A stretch of 64,000 bases of DNA from Cryptomeria japonica (Eukaryota > Streptophyta > Pinopsida > Cupressales > Cupressaceae). A program made the translations under genes and the position numbers. Below are positions 1-11,791 of the stretch, piece after piece. The DNA is taken from the NCBI RefSeq assembly GCF_030272615.1, contig NC_081411.1, forward strand, positions 211,870,744-211,934,743, written 5' to 3'. Numbering within the stretch: position 1 is the first letter of the stretch; each line of letters begins with the position of its first letter. The notes under the pieces are model-generated. The model was not told where the DNA came from and ran no database searches. It saw nothing but the letters and a program-made list of their open reading frames with translations.

Positions 1-49
1 CCCATTGGAAAGGTCATTTGGCAATTGGACTCCCTTTAGAGCCTAGGTA

Positions 50-2990
50 ACTTGTGACATCCCTAAGTTTGATGGGAAAATTGATGTAGATGTTGTTCAT
101 GATTATATTTCTAAATTGGAGATGTACTTCTTTGTAATTTCTTAGATTAGAGAAAATTATGTCTGCCCTACTTAAATTAGAATTCCAGTTCAACAATGTT
201 GGATTGCTAGCTTGCTAGCCAAGGAGGAGTTGAAGGAACTCCACTTGAATTAGTGATGGAGGTGAATTTCAGTTTGGGTGGTTTCATGGAGGTCATCAAG
301 GAAAATTTTTCCAAAAGATATAAATGAAGAAAAGTAAATTTTGTGGCAACTGTGAGAGAAAATTTGTATTTGACTACATTAATACTTAACACACATTGTG
401 TTCAAAACTTGGCATCAAGAACTCTAAGAAGCAATGGTTCTTTACAAATTGTAATGTCTAGCATTCGTCATCAGTACATCTAGATGAAAATGACATCTTT
501 AAACATCAAAATATTGGTTGAAGATAAACTCAACCCTAAAGGTAAGAAAGGCCCTTTTGTGGGTGTCGAGGCAAAGGGAGACAATAACAATGGGTTTGTA
601 GTCAAGTCATAGAGTAAGGATTTATTGTCACAGAAACAATCATAAAAGAAGATTGATAAGAAGACCCAAAAGGATGCATGCAAGTAGTGCAGGACTAAAA
701 AGAGCCCATGCATAATTCTGACTTGCTCTAGGAAGAAGGCTGGCTTAGCATAGTCACAAGAGTTGGACACATATTTTTACATCATTACTTGTAGATCCAT
801 TTGAGTAGAGAGAAGAAAAGAAAATCATTGATATAGGTTCACATGTCATTGCAAAGGTCCTCCCACTAGAGGAGAAGGAACACTTATTCCACCTGCAAAT
901 GTGGGTGAATGGGAAGGCCCCATATTTCATCATTGATAGTGGAAATTATAATATTATGATATTTGTTGAGACAATCAAGAGGTTGAAGTTGCAAACAATA
1001 CCTCATTTACATCCATATGGCATTAGATGGGTGAGTCAAGGAAGAGACATTTATGGAAGTTGATAGTGTTATCTATCCTATTTTATCAAATTCTTCAAAG
1101 GTGAGTTGATATATGATGTGGCACTCTTGGATATATGTGATGGGGAAACTCTACATGTACAAGCACCATGTTGTTTCTAAGGCTCAAACTTTGAGTGTCA
1201 TTGTCAAACTATGCAAAAAGTATTGAAAACCAAAAGTGTCTCCCACAAAGTTAGGGTTCCTAATTATGCGAAGTAGTTTTGATGAGTAATTGCTCAAATT
1301 GGGAGATTTTTCCTATTCATTATTAGACTTGAAGAATAATGGAAAGTTGCAATAGATACATGTGCTCAAACACCAACAATAACTACACAATAGAAGCAGA
1401 TGGAGCATATGCTCTCAAGGTACAAAGACGTGTTGATTTTGTTGATGGGTGCACCTTTGCATTGTCAGGTAAAACTTTCAATTGATAATGTCCTTGGCAC
1501 ACAACTACTAAATTGGCCACCATATAAATGACCATTTTTGGACAATGATGATTTCAAATAGCAACTTAAGAAGTTGATTCAAAAGGGTCATATTGACCAA
1601 CTACTTTTTCTTTGTGGAAGCCCATTTTGTACTTTCCAAGAAGAAGATGGGACATGGTGATTCAACTCGACTATTCGGTCCTAATCAAGACCACTATCAA
1701 GAAAAAGCTTTTGATCCCTCAAAATGCTAACCTCTTGAACCAGCTCTGAGGAGATGAATTTTTCAACAATAGTGATTTGAAATCAAGGAACCATCAATTC
1801 CTTTTTGAGCTAATTAACATTTGGAAGACTTTATTTGAGTCCAAGAAGGGCTTGTTTGAGTGGTTATTGATGCCCTTTGGCATAATAACTACACCAACAA
1901 CATTCATTTGGATGATGAATGATGTACCTAGATTCTTCATAGGCTATTTGTGGTTGTCTACTTGGATGGCGTTCTTATGTTCAAAAAGATATGGGAATAA
2001 CACGTGACAAGTTCTTTCCAACTTGCATCAGCTTAAACTTTATGTCAATATAGAGAAATGCTCTTTTAGCATGGAGATGATCTAGTACTTCAAGTACATT
2101 GTTGATGAAGATGGTGTACATGTTGACCTAGAGAAGATCTTGATCTATAAAGAATATATTGTTCCTAGGATTCTCATAAAACTCTTGAGTTTCTTGGGGC
2201 TAACCAAATTCCACATTAGGTTTTTGTTCACATTTATTCACTTTGCATTGCCTCTAAACATGCAACAAAAGGGGGGCCTTGAAAAGTTCATATGAATAGG
2301 GCCACAACAACAAGCATTCACTCAATTGAAATAGAAGTTTTGTTCAGTACCACTCTTTATTTTGTCTGATTTGCAACAATCTTTTGAGATCAAAATAGAT
2401 TCCTTAGAGCATGTATGGGGAGAAATATTCGCTAACATGAGCATCTAGTTGCCTACCATAGTGAGAGATTTTCTAACATAGTGTGTAGGCATCTTAAATA
2501 TGACAGAGATTTATACTATTGTTTAGGTCTGCATATAATAAAAGGACTACATATTGGAACAAGACAATCATCCATACTTATCACAAGATTTTGTAGCTCA
2601 TCCAGACTCAAGGTGAGTTGCAAAATGACCATCAAAGGTGCTCCATGTACCTACAATGGCGAGTCATTTCTAACATAGTGTCACCTGAGACTTTTTTTAT
2701 TTACCATAACAAGATGTTTTATAACATAGTGGGTAAGTACCTTAAATATAACAAAGAGATATATGCTATCATTTAGGTTTGCATACAATGGAAGGATTAC
2801 ATTTTGGGTAAGGAGATAGTCATGCATACGTATTACAAGCCGCTACAGTTCATGTATACTTGAGGTGAGTTATAAAATTACCATAATCAAAGGTTCTCCA
2901 CGTACCTACAACATTTTTTTTCAATTGAAAATTTGACACAAGAACAGGAGTATTGATAAGGTTGTTGACTTCTTGACTTATCTTTCATCT
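50..2990 (+). pseudogene. Decayed Ty3/gypsy gag-pol remnant
   Basis: Plus-strand fragments in shifting frames follow gypsy order. Near 51-125 is a Gag-like piece (PKFDGKIDVDVVHDYISKLEMYF-like; key residues PKFDG and LEMYF). At 840-1140 is a retropepsin with the motif FIIDSG near 931-948, followed by the WVSQGRD-type segment usual in plant gypsy proteases. At 1600-2250 is reverse transcriptase, including the LLMPFGI..TPTTF..MMND block near 1862-1923. At 2390-2960 is RNase H (YHSERFSNIV, WKDYILGKE, HTYYKPLQF). Stops and frameshifts occur throughout, so no protein can be made. No LTR, primer-binding site or target duplication was found, and the left end runs out of the window. The order protease-RT-RNase H is seen; the family call rests on these motifs. 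Confidence 0.8.
2465..2913 (+). repeat. Tandem duplication (period ~248 bp) inside the gypsy RNase H remnant
   Basis: The segment beginning around 2465 (ttctaacatagtg...cttaaatat) recurs from about 2713 with the same order of motifs. Both copies end in a ccatgtacctacaa / ccacgtacctacaa block. The shared TAACATA word sits at 2474 and 2722, giving the period. The copies differ by many substitutions, so the duplication is old. Both encode the YHS..F..IV...LKY to ..PLQF part of RNase H. Confidence 0.7.
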
Positions 2991-3537
2991 GCAAATTTGA
3001 TAACAACACTTGGTTCTTGTAAGCATGAAACATCAGAATGACCTTAAGTTAACATTAGAGATCTTGAATTCTTTGAGATATACCAAAAATTCATAGTTAG
3101 GTGGTAGGTTCTTGATTTTCACATAGAAAATGAGCTCCTATGCTACATGAGACACATTTGTATTCCCACTAAGGAACCACCAAAGATGATTTGGGACTTT
3201 CACTATAGTTGGGTGAAAAGATAGTGCTACTGCTAATTTTACAAAATTATTCCTATTGTCTGCAATAGGGTCATAGAAGTGTAGTTTCAAGTGACATATG
3301 AAAAACAAGAAATTGTAGATAAAGAGCAAAACAAATGACTAGGGCTAACCTCCTCCTCTTAGTTGTCTTGTTATAATTGTTTTTTGTTTTGAGCTATTGT
3401 CTTGTTTGGACTTTGGGATGTGACTCTTTCCACTTACCTTTCTTTTTGTGAATATGCATAACACTATTTTGGAAATGATAATATAGATCCTCATCCATTG
3501 AAAAATAATTATAATGGTAAAATTTATAATGTAAAAT
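2991..3537. other. No gene seen
   Basis: AT-rich sequence between the gypsy remnant and the direct repeats. Only short chance open frames are present and no motif is recognised. Confidence 0.5.
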
Positions 3538-3880
3538 TCATAGACCTTGTGTAGGGTCCTCCAAGCCTTGAGTAAGGAGTTTGAAGCCTAGATACATTGA
3601 TTTAGCCTTGTGGCCATCAATGAGTGTTGACCCAATAGGAGAAGTCTTGAGACTAACAATTTTGGAAGTGTGACATTGTTGAGAGCCAACACTTAGGTGT
3701 GAACCCCGTCTTCACAAATTATGATTAGTTGCCAGGATACTTGACCCTATCTTCATGGTGTTGGATCAATTCATATTAGTTTTCCCAAGCCTAGAAGCAA
3801 AGTAATGTATTCAAGGGTGTCTAGAAGAATGGAGTCTTTGATCATTGACTTTGTATGTTGAAACCATTATACATGCCCCT
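3538..3880. repeat. Direct repeat, copy 1 (~342 bp)
   Basis: Starts TCATAGACCTTGTGTAGGG and ends CATTATACATGCCCCT. It is repeated at 4328-4670 with about 95% identity by eye and an offset of exactly 790 bases. The ends are not TG...CA, so this is not a standard LTR pair. A segmental duplication, or the trimmed LTRs of a small element, are both possible. Confidence 0.8.
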
Positions 3881-4327
3881 ACCTCTACATCATAGACATG
3901 AGTCAAGGATGATAGTGCGGTGTGCAAACATCCTATATGGATAGGACACAAGAATTTGTACCAAATAGTACTAGGTGAAATGAATTTAATATCTTAGACT
4001 TACAGGGACATATGGGGAAGTTTGTGTGTGTGATGATGCTATAAAAGGTTTGATATCCCTATGTATCAGACAAAAAACTAGTGAAAGACAAAAAAAAATG
4101 CATTGAGAAGGCAAAAGGTTGAATTGCCTAATGTTTGGTGTTGAATTGATGTGTGGGGACCCTTCCAAGTCAAATACATTGTTGTAGTTTCAAAGGGTGG
4201 AAAAAGAATAAGCATTTTATTTACTGTCCTAATAGACCATCCGTCATAACAATGATTACCAATGATGTGTGTGTTGCAAACAAAGTTCTAGAGGAAGGCT
4301 CTTTCTATTGTAATACCAAGTGAGTGT
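3881..4327. other. Spacer between the two direct repeats
   Basis: About 447 bp with no intact gene. Near 4140-4210 a plus-strand frame reads DVWGPFQVKYIVVVSKGG, which weakly resembles the D.WGP catalytic-core start of a retroelement integrase. The match is short and surrounded by stops, so it is noted only as a hint that the unit derives from a retroelement. Confidence 0.3.
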
Positions 4328-4670
4328 TCATAGACCTTGTGTAGGGTCCTCCAAGCCTAGAGTAAGGAGTTTGAAGCCTAGATACATTGATTTGGCCTTG
4401 TGGCCACCAATGAGTGTTGACCCAATAGGAGAAGTCTTGAGAATGACAATTTTGGAAATGTGGCATTGTTGAGAGCCAACACTTAGGTGTGAACCCTGTC
4501 TTCACAAATTATGATCAGTTGCCATGATACTTGACCCTATCCTCATGGTGTTGGCTCAATTCATATTAGTTTTCCCAAGCCTAGAAGACAGGTAATATAT
4601 ACAAGGGTGTCTAGAAGAATGGATTGTATGATCACTGACTTTGTATGTTGAGACCATTATACATGCCCCT
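4328..4670. repeat. Direct repeat, copy 2 (~342 bp)
   Basis: Second copy of the repeat at 3538-3880, same orientation. The flanking bases of the two copies differ on both sides (left ...AAAAT vs ...GTGT, right ACCTC vs CCATT), which fixes the unit boundaries. Confidence 0.8.
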
Positions 4671-5370
4671 CCATTGAGGGTATTAAGGAAGATTGGGAAT
4701 AGTGTGTTTTAGTGAAGAAACATGATGTGATAATTTTGATGTAGAGGCAAGGATAGAACCCAGTATTTCATAGTAGGACAACAACCACATTCATTAGGCA
4801 AGTCAAATAAGGTCTCTCCAATGTTTAGGATACACAAGCGCAACACTAGTCATGTAAGTATGCATGAGCATGAGAAAGGATAGTTACTTTCCTTTTAGAC
4901 TAACTTGGGTCTATGAATCTCAATGGTGTTCATCCCAAAATTATATGTAATATCATTCACTTGCACCCAAGGTGTGACTGAGAACTTTGTCTTACTTGTC
5001 ACTGATTTGGACAGTATTGAGAGGATCCTATAAGGATGACTATCACCATACTCTCGATGACTTCACAAAATTGATAATGAATTCACATTAGACACTCATG
5101 GATTACCCCAATTAGATGTTAGTCAACTTAAGATATGATACATGGATTGCATACCACAAAGCCATTAGCATATCACTTGCTTTAGATCACCACAAAGCCA
5201 TTAGATATGTTTTAAAAGAAGAGTTAAATGGTTTTGGTTAAATTTGCATTATTTCTATGTTCAAGTAATTTAATTTGGTATATTATACTAAAACTTCATT
5301 TCATAACTAACATTTCAACTTCTATATAACTAGTTCGATAGCCCAATTTTTTTGCCTGTGAAGAAAGACC
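4671..5370. other. Upstream region of the CACTA transposase gene; no gene seen
   Basis: AT-rich spacer. The terminal inverted repeat of the CACTA element would be expected in or near here, but I could not identify a CACTA terminus with a matching inverted end on the right. The only CACTA pentamer noticed (near 4831) has no supporting context. Confidence 0.4.
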
Positions 5371-8300
5371 ATGTTAGATAATATCAACGAACAACAAAAT
5401 AAGGAGACAATTGCTAGATTGTGGTCTAACTTGAAAAGAAAAGGTGATGGGAAATGTTATTGTCCTTGCAAAATTTGTAAGGGGTTAAAGACTAGAAGAC
5501 TTCTAATCAAAACAACGAAGAAACATTGTAGGCTGCATGGTCACATTGAAGGGGGACATGATTATCATCCATTGGTAAGTTTTTTATTATATTGTTTTAA
5601 CAATTTATATACATAAGAAATCACTTGATGATGAGATCATGATCATGGTTTATTTATGTTAATCATTTTTATATAGGTCAAGCACCCCAGAGCACATGAT
5701 ATGGATCAACACAAAACGAAGAATATGGTTTTCAAAGTGGAGGAACATGGAGGTGTGAATATCGAAGCTAAAGATAATGATCCCATGGAAGATGACGATC
5801 ATGAGCCACAAAACATAATTGAAGATGATGGTACAAATACATTGATCCATGACACATTTAGTACTGGCGCAACTGATCAAGATGACCTTGAAGTTTTTCA
5901 TGATTTACCTATACCTGAGAAGGCATATGAGGCCCTTTACAAAGGCTCTCAGACAACTCTTCTCTCCATTGTATTATTGTTGGTGAAATTGAAGGTTATG
6001 AATGGTTTATCTAGCATAACAATCTCATGTATGTTAAGGTATGTCATATATGTCATTATAGTTAATAAATGGTGAATCGTGTACCACTAATATTCTTTAT
6101 ATTAACAAATTATATTTTTTTGTTGTAGATTGATAGGTGAGTTTTTGTTACCACCATCAAATATTCTACCTTTCTCATACCGAGAATTATCTTCCATTAT
6201 GAAAGATATTGGAATGGAGTATCAAGCAATAGATGCCTATCCCAATGATCATGTTATATATCACAAACAACATAAATTTCGAACTGAATGCCCTGAATGT
6301 CATATCAGTAGATATCGAACAGATCAAATAACAAAAAAGGTGCCTCACAAGGTTCTTCATTATCTTCCCATTATTCCAAGTATGCAACGATTATTGAAGT
6401 ACACTAGCTTGGCACAATTTATGGATTACCATACATGCAATAGAAGTCGATATGACATTATTCAAATGTTTGCGGATGGTTCAACATTTATGGACATAGA
6501 GGAAAAGTCGCCACACTTTAAAGAAGAACCTCGTAATCTCAGGCTTTCATTGGCAGCGAACAGTGTCAATCCATTTGGAGAGTTGAGATCTGTTTACTCC
6601 GTGTGGCATTTTTTTGTTATCAACAATAACATTCCTCCATGGATGTCAATAAAGACGGAGCAAATAATGTTGGCAATGATTGTTCCAAGTATGTTATCAT
6701 TTAATAGTCATCTACATTTAATTATAAATATTGCAGTAAAATGGTCACAATAATTATGTAATGTTTTTGTTCATTCGATTAGGTAAGTACCAAGTTAAAG
6801 ATATGAATGTATATATTGAGCCTCTTATCGATGAGTTGTTTAATTTATGGAATGGTGTCACTATGTATGATGTCTCTAGACCAATAGGACAAAGACAATT
6901 TCAATTTCATGTGATGCTTCTATGGACAATACACAATGCCTCGGGGCTAACACATTTTTGTGGTATGTTATAGTGTTCAAGTTGCGCATGATAATTATAA
7001 TTAAAAAAATTAACATATTTAATCCAATTATACATTATCTTGTAGGTTTTCAAACAAAGGGAAAGTTTGCATGTCCAATTTCTGGTCCAAAAATGAAATC
7101 TCGTCATTCAAAAATTTTAGGAAAGAAGGTGTTTGATGAGTATAGGCACTTTATCCACAAAAATCATAAGTATCTAAATACTAAAAAACATATTTTCAAT
7201 GGGAAAGAAGAGAATACATGAAAGCCATGAAGAATGACACCTCACCTATGGAAGTTGGAATATAATAGAATTAATCGTCAAGGTAATGTCATTCCATCTA
7301 ATGGTTTATGTCATAAAACATCTTTTCTATCATGTTTTGTTTACTAATAATGTGATTGATGATCGTGAAGGTTGTCAAGGCATTAATGACCAACTTCCTA
7401 AGGGACTAAAAAGTTATCCTCGACAAAAAAGTAGGTTACCCTACTACGAGCAGTTACAAATTGTGCATTTGTTTGATACTATGCATATTGGAGAGAATAT
7501 ACAAGAGACATTATGGAAAATATTGGATGGAAGGCGTGACAAAGAAAAAAATGCCAAAATTTGTAGTGACATTCAGGAATCCAATCATTCAATCAAATAG
7601 CCATGGAGACCAAATTAATATAAGTGACCTTCCTTGGTTATTATGAACCGACAAAGCAATGCTATAAAAGAAGTCATAGGAAAAATTCGATTTCCCACAG
7701 GATTTACTGCGAACATAAACTATCTCATATCAAAGAAAAGTGAATTTGGGCCATGGATGAAAACACATGATTGGCATACCTTCATTAAGATAATTCTTAT
7801 TCTTGTGTATTTACTATATATTTGTATATTGTGCATGTACTTTTCATTGTATTATGTTAGAAAAAAATGAAAAGATAATTTTATAATTGTTGCAGTACGT
7901 TCTACCTCTATCTCTCCCAGACCACTTCGACAATAATGTCAAGCAAGTCATCTATGATCTTGGAAAATACATGAGGTAAGTAGTAATATTTATTCAATTC
8001 GTTGTATAGATATTATATTTGTGATTTGTTTTACTTGTTATGTAATATATATTTTTGCGTCTTGAATATCTTGCAGGTGGTTGTCATGTAAAGAAATCCA
8101 TAAAGAAGATATAAAATATTGGAAGAGAAAAATTCCTCATCTAATGCGTGAAATGCAAAAGTGTTTACCTTCAGCTTTTTTCAATGCATAAGAACACTAC
8201 CTCATACACCAAGTTGAGGAGATTGAATTGTGTGGACCTGTACAGGCTAGGTCAATGTGGATGGTTGAGAGGCACTTGAAATTTTTTAAGGCTTTGGTTC

Positions 8301-9185
8301 AACAAAGAGCACATCCTGAGGGTTCTATGGTGGAGGGATATATGGTACACCAGACTATGGTGTACATTTATGAATATCTTCCTAAGTTTGCAGTAAAGAT
8401 CCCAGTGGATCGCATTTGGGATCCCAACCCCATTAACAAATTCAAAGGGGAGTACTTGATGGGGAAAGGTATATTGAGGAAAGTGAGAGGTAATTATAAG
8501 ATGTTATTATAGTTAATTAATTTTTAATCTTCAAAATAAATCAGTTGTAAGTCATTTATTTAATTTTTGTATAGTTGGTCGAGATTGGGATGCACTACAT
8601 TTGTATATTGCAAACAATCTTGATTGGATGACGTATGGATTGAACATTGTCAACATTTTGGTCGCACATTAACATGGGAAGGTGTGGCTTCATTGGTTAA
8701 AGAAGTTCATCGTAATGGAGATTCCAATATTATGCAAAGGGAAATTGATTTAGCATATGGTTTAAGAGATAAACAGGTACGTATAAATTTATTAATCACC
8801 CATATGTTATCAACTCAAAATGCAATAATTTTTACATGTTTGACATATTGTAGGTCAAACACCACAATGCTATGTGCTGCAATGGTCATAAACTTTGCAT
8901 CAAAAAGTTGGATGACACGAAGAAAACTTGTGATTCTGGGATAACTGAAGTCTTTCAGTTGACAAATATTTCATCGAGAAAGAACATACATCCTCAAGAG
9001 TCTCAAAATAGATACTATGGAATTTTGGATGATATACTTGAGTGTGACTTTAATTCCTTCAAATTAGTTTTGTTCGTCGTCAAATGGTACAGGCTACGAC
9101 TAAATAAAAATATCATCATAGAACCATTATTGAACATGATAATGGATTTACAATGGCTAATACAAGATCGTTTTAACTAGTTGGG
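5371..9185 (+). pseudogene. CACTA (En/Spm) TNP2-like transposase, N-terminal and central part
   Basis: Multi-exon transposase of the plant CACTA superfamily, which cuts and joins element ends in the nucleus. Exon 1 (5371-5574, ATG start) is the transposase-associated domain, with CPCKICKG and a CRLHG..GGHDYHPL zinc-type pattern, then a gtaagt donor. Exon 2 (about 5677-6038) is acidic. Exon 3 (about 6129-6688) and exon 4 (from 6783) carry the Transposase_21 core: CPECHISRYR, VLHYLPIIPSMQRL, PRNLRLSLAANSVNPFG, NNIPPWM, and further on FQTKGKFACPISG. The following segments hold IVHLFDTMHIGENIQETLW (7460-7520), LPLSLPDHFD (7905), and VEEIELCGPVQARSMW with the ERHLKFFKALV block (8215-8300). DUF4216 starts near 8985 (RYYGILDDILECD). 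Broken by in-frame stops (for example TAA at 8189-8191) and frame slips, so probably inactive. Its end is at 16645-17094, displaced by copia A. Confidence 0.85.
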
Positions 9186-9190
9186 GATGA
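9186..9190. repeat. Target site duplication of copia A, left copy (GATGA)
   Basis: GATGA immediately before the TG start of the 5' LTR. The same five bases follow the 3' LTR at 16645-16649. Removing the insert and one copy restores the DUF4216 sequence, confirming the insertion point. Confidence 0.9.
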
Positions 9191-10680
9191 TGTTGGCATT
9201 ACAACAGAAAAAGAGATTGTTGGCATTTCAATAAGGATATTGAGAAGGTTGTTGGAGATCATTGATATAACTGAAGAAGGAAGATTACTATCTTAATAAT
9301 ATTATTTTGTCATTGATGTCAAGAAATTGATTTTCTGATTGAGTATGATGTTGCCATATCTTGAGAAGAATGTTTTGATGAGTATTAAGTGGTCGGTAAG
9401 TGACACAGAAAGGATGTGATAATGAAGGGGAATAATAAGTTATTCAATGGGCAACTATTACTGAGCTAGACAATGATGAGATCATGTTGTTTTGATTGTT
9501 TTGATATCCTACATATGTTGTTGATTATAAGTTTAATGCTGTACTATGTCACCGAGCAAAGAACCTAGTCGGTAAGCCCTAAGGTACCTAGTCGATAAAC
9601 CCTAAGGTTATAGATATCAGTTAAAGAAGGCATAATGTCTACCGAGTGAAGTTCAGTATTTACCAAGTAACAACCGAGTTATAATAGATCACATTGGATG
9701 GAGAAAAGCATTATTTAATAAAGGATGCTGATGAGCTGGAGATGAATAAATGATTGGTATGTCGTGCATGAAGTTTGTTGAGGATCAACGACATGGAAAA
9801 CACAAGAGGAAAATCTACAACACAGATTGAACCACAATAACCTAGCACAAGTTCCAAGCAAGGAATGTAAGTTCCAAGGTAAGGTAAAACATTTTTCAGA
9901 TCGAAGGATACATTGAACCTAGTCAAGTTTGAAGATCTGATGGCTAAGATTGAGCATGGGAAATGTGATCAAGGAGATTAAGCGGTTAGAAATTATTTAT
10001 AAATAAGGAATTGTTGATGAATAATGTATGCGGGCAAATGTATGCACAATGATGCTACAGTAATGTTTACCGAGCACAAAAGCTTGAAGATCTGATTGAA
10101 GAACAGATTGAGAAGCCCAACAAGGGACAAGATAAGTCGTATGACAAGATTGTTTTGAGAAAATAGAATTTGCTTTAGCATTTTATATGTGAAATTGCAG
10201 ATATATTTTATTACTATTGTTTATTTTGTATGTGACAGGAAATCTCTTAACCGAGTGGACTTAACAGTCTTATTTGTAAACCCTCTAGCAAGGTAACATT
10301 CTAAATGAGTGTTTGAAATCCTTTGACAAGGTCACTGCTAACAAAGTGCAAGACTCTAACAAGTCTAAGGGAAATCCCTTAACCGGGTCACATCTAGCAA
10401 TTGTTTGTAATCTTTAACAGGATAAGCTTTTAACCGAGCATACTCTAGAAGGGTATATTTCTTAGTGGGTCCGAAATCCCACAGTGGTTTTTCCCTATTT
10501 GGGTTTCCACGTTAAATCTGGTATTAAATGTGTTATGATGTTTTAAGTGTATATGTTTATGAGTTTGAATGATTTACAGTTATAGTTGCATATCTGTAAA
10601 AGCTACCGAGGTTGAATCTATTGAATATATTGAAGATTAAGTTTTTATGATTCACCCACCCCCTCTCATCTTAACTAACA
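9191..10680 (+). repeat. Copia A 5' LTR
   Basis: Starts TGTTGGCATTAC and ends CTTAACTAACA, the TG...CA ends of an LTR. Its partner is 15172-16644. It contains several short accgag/ccgagt words (as in ctaccgagtgaag) scattered from 9550 to 10600. No protein is expected from it; the small open frames inside are chance. Confidence 0.95.
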
Positions 10681-10681
10681 A

Positions 10682-10694
10682 TTGGTATCAGAGC
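10682..10694 (+). promoter_or_regulatory. Copia A primer-binding site (tRNA-iMet type)
   Basis: TTGGTATCAGAGC lies one base after the LTR. TGGTATCAGAGC is the usual plant retrotransposon site complementary to the 3' end of initiator tRNA-Met, where reverse transcription is primed. Confidence 0.9.
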
Positions 10695-10744
10695 TTTGGA
10701 CTCCGGAAGAAAATTTTAAAGGTACTTGAGGCAAAGATCCGAAG

Positions 10745-11791
10745 ATGTATAAAAGGGATGCACCAAAGCTGAACAAGTCTAGTTTCTCCACATGGCAGAA
10801 AAGAATGAAGATGCATTTATCAGGAATTGGAGAATATGCAACATATTATCTAGAGAATGATTACATAGCACCCAGCACCAACCCGATGACAATGGAAGAG
10901 ATAAAGGCAAAGCAAGAACATATTCAAGCTATGATTGAAATAACATCTGCATTAACCGACTCAGAGTTTAATGACCTAGAAGGCTGCAATGATGCCAAAG
11001 CAATGTGGACTAAGCTCATATCTATGTATGGTGGTGATGAACATGTTCAGAGAGCAAAAGTAGATGGTCTAAGAGGACAACTTGAATCCATGAGGATGAA
11101 TGAAGGTGAGAACATAACCCAATACAGTACAAGGTTAAAGGAGATTGTCAATCAAATCAAAGGAGTAGGAGGAACTATTGAAGAAAAGGATGTAACAAGT
11201 AAGTTGCTTAGAACACTTCTACCTTCTTATGCCATTCGAGTCTCTGCAATCAATGAATCAAGGTATGTACCAAATATGTCAGTTTCTTTGGATGCTACTA
11301 TCGGTAAGCTACATTTTGAGTTAAGTAATTTTGATAACAGTGGGTCTTCGGTAAATAAAGTTGAATCTACATTCAGTTCTTTTCATATTGGTGAATCTGA
11401 TGATTACAATGATAGAATGTATAAGTATACTGAAGGAAATCACAGTGGAGCAAGTGAAAGATTTCGCAAAAACATGGAAGAGGTACACAAACTATATGAA
11501 GTAATCAAAAAGCAAGAAGAGTTTGAAGCATTATTAGCCAGAAGGTTACCGAGAGGAAAAGGTAAGTATAAAGGAAAGCTACCTTTAAAATGTTTTAACT
11601 ATGATAGAATAGGACATATGGCTTCTAACTGTCTTGACAAAGAATCCAGTGAAAAGAGAGAATACCAAGATGACAGACAGAAAGAAAACCAATATAGAGG
11701 ACACCGAGACTTCAAAAGGAGAGATAGAAAGACATGCCTAGTAGTTGATGATGAATCCAACAATGATAAGTATGATGAAACTGAAACATAG
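10745..11791 (+). pseudogene. Copia A Gag
   Basis: 348-codon open frame with an ATG at 10745, 51 bases after the primer-binding site. The first ~230 residues match the copia Gag (UBN2-type) fold: FSTWQKRMKMHL near the start, then MWTKLISMYGG and LLRTLLPSYA. Near 11590-11630 is a zinc knuckle written CFNYDRIGHMASNC. Its second cysteine is a tyrosine, so zinc binding is probably impaired. The frame ends at a TAG (11789-11791) but continues without shift into the protease region. The stop therefore looks like a nonsense mutation in an originally continuous Gag-Pol. Confidence 0.9.

Noticed and set aside
4831-4835. CACTA pentamer as the left end of the transposon
   Set aside because: No inverted partner with matching subterminal sequence or 3-base target duplication could be found on the right.
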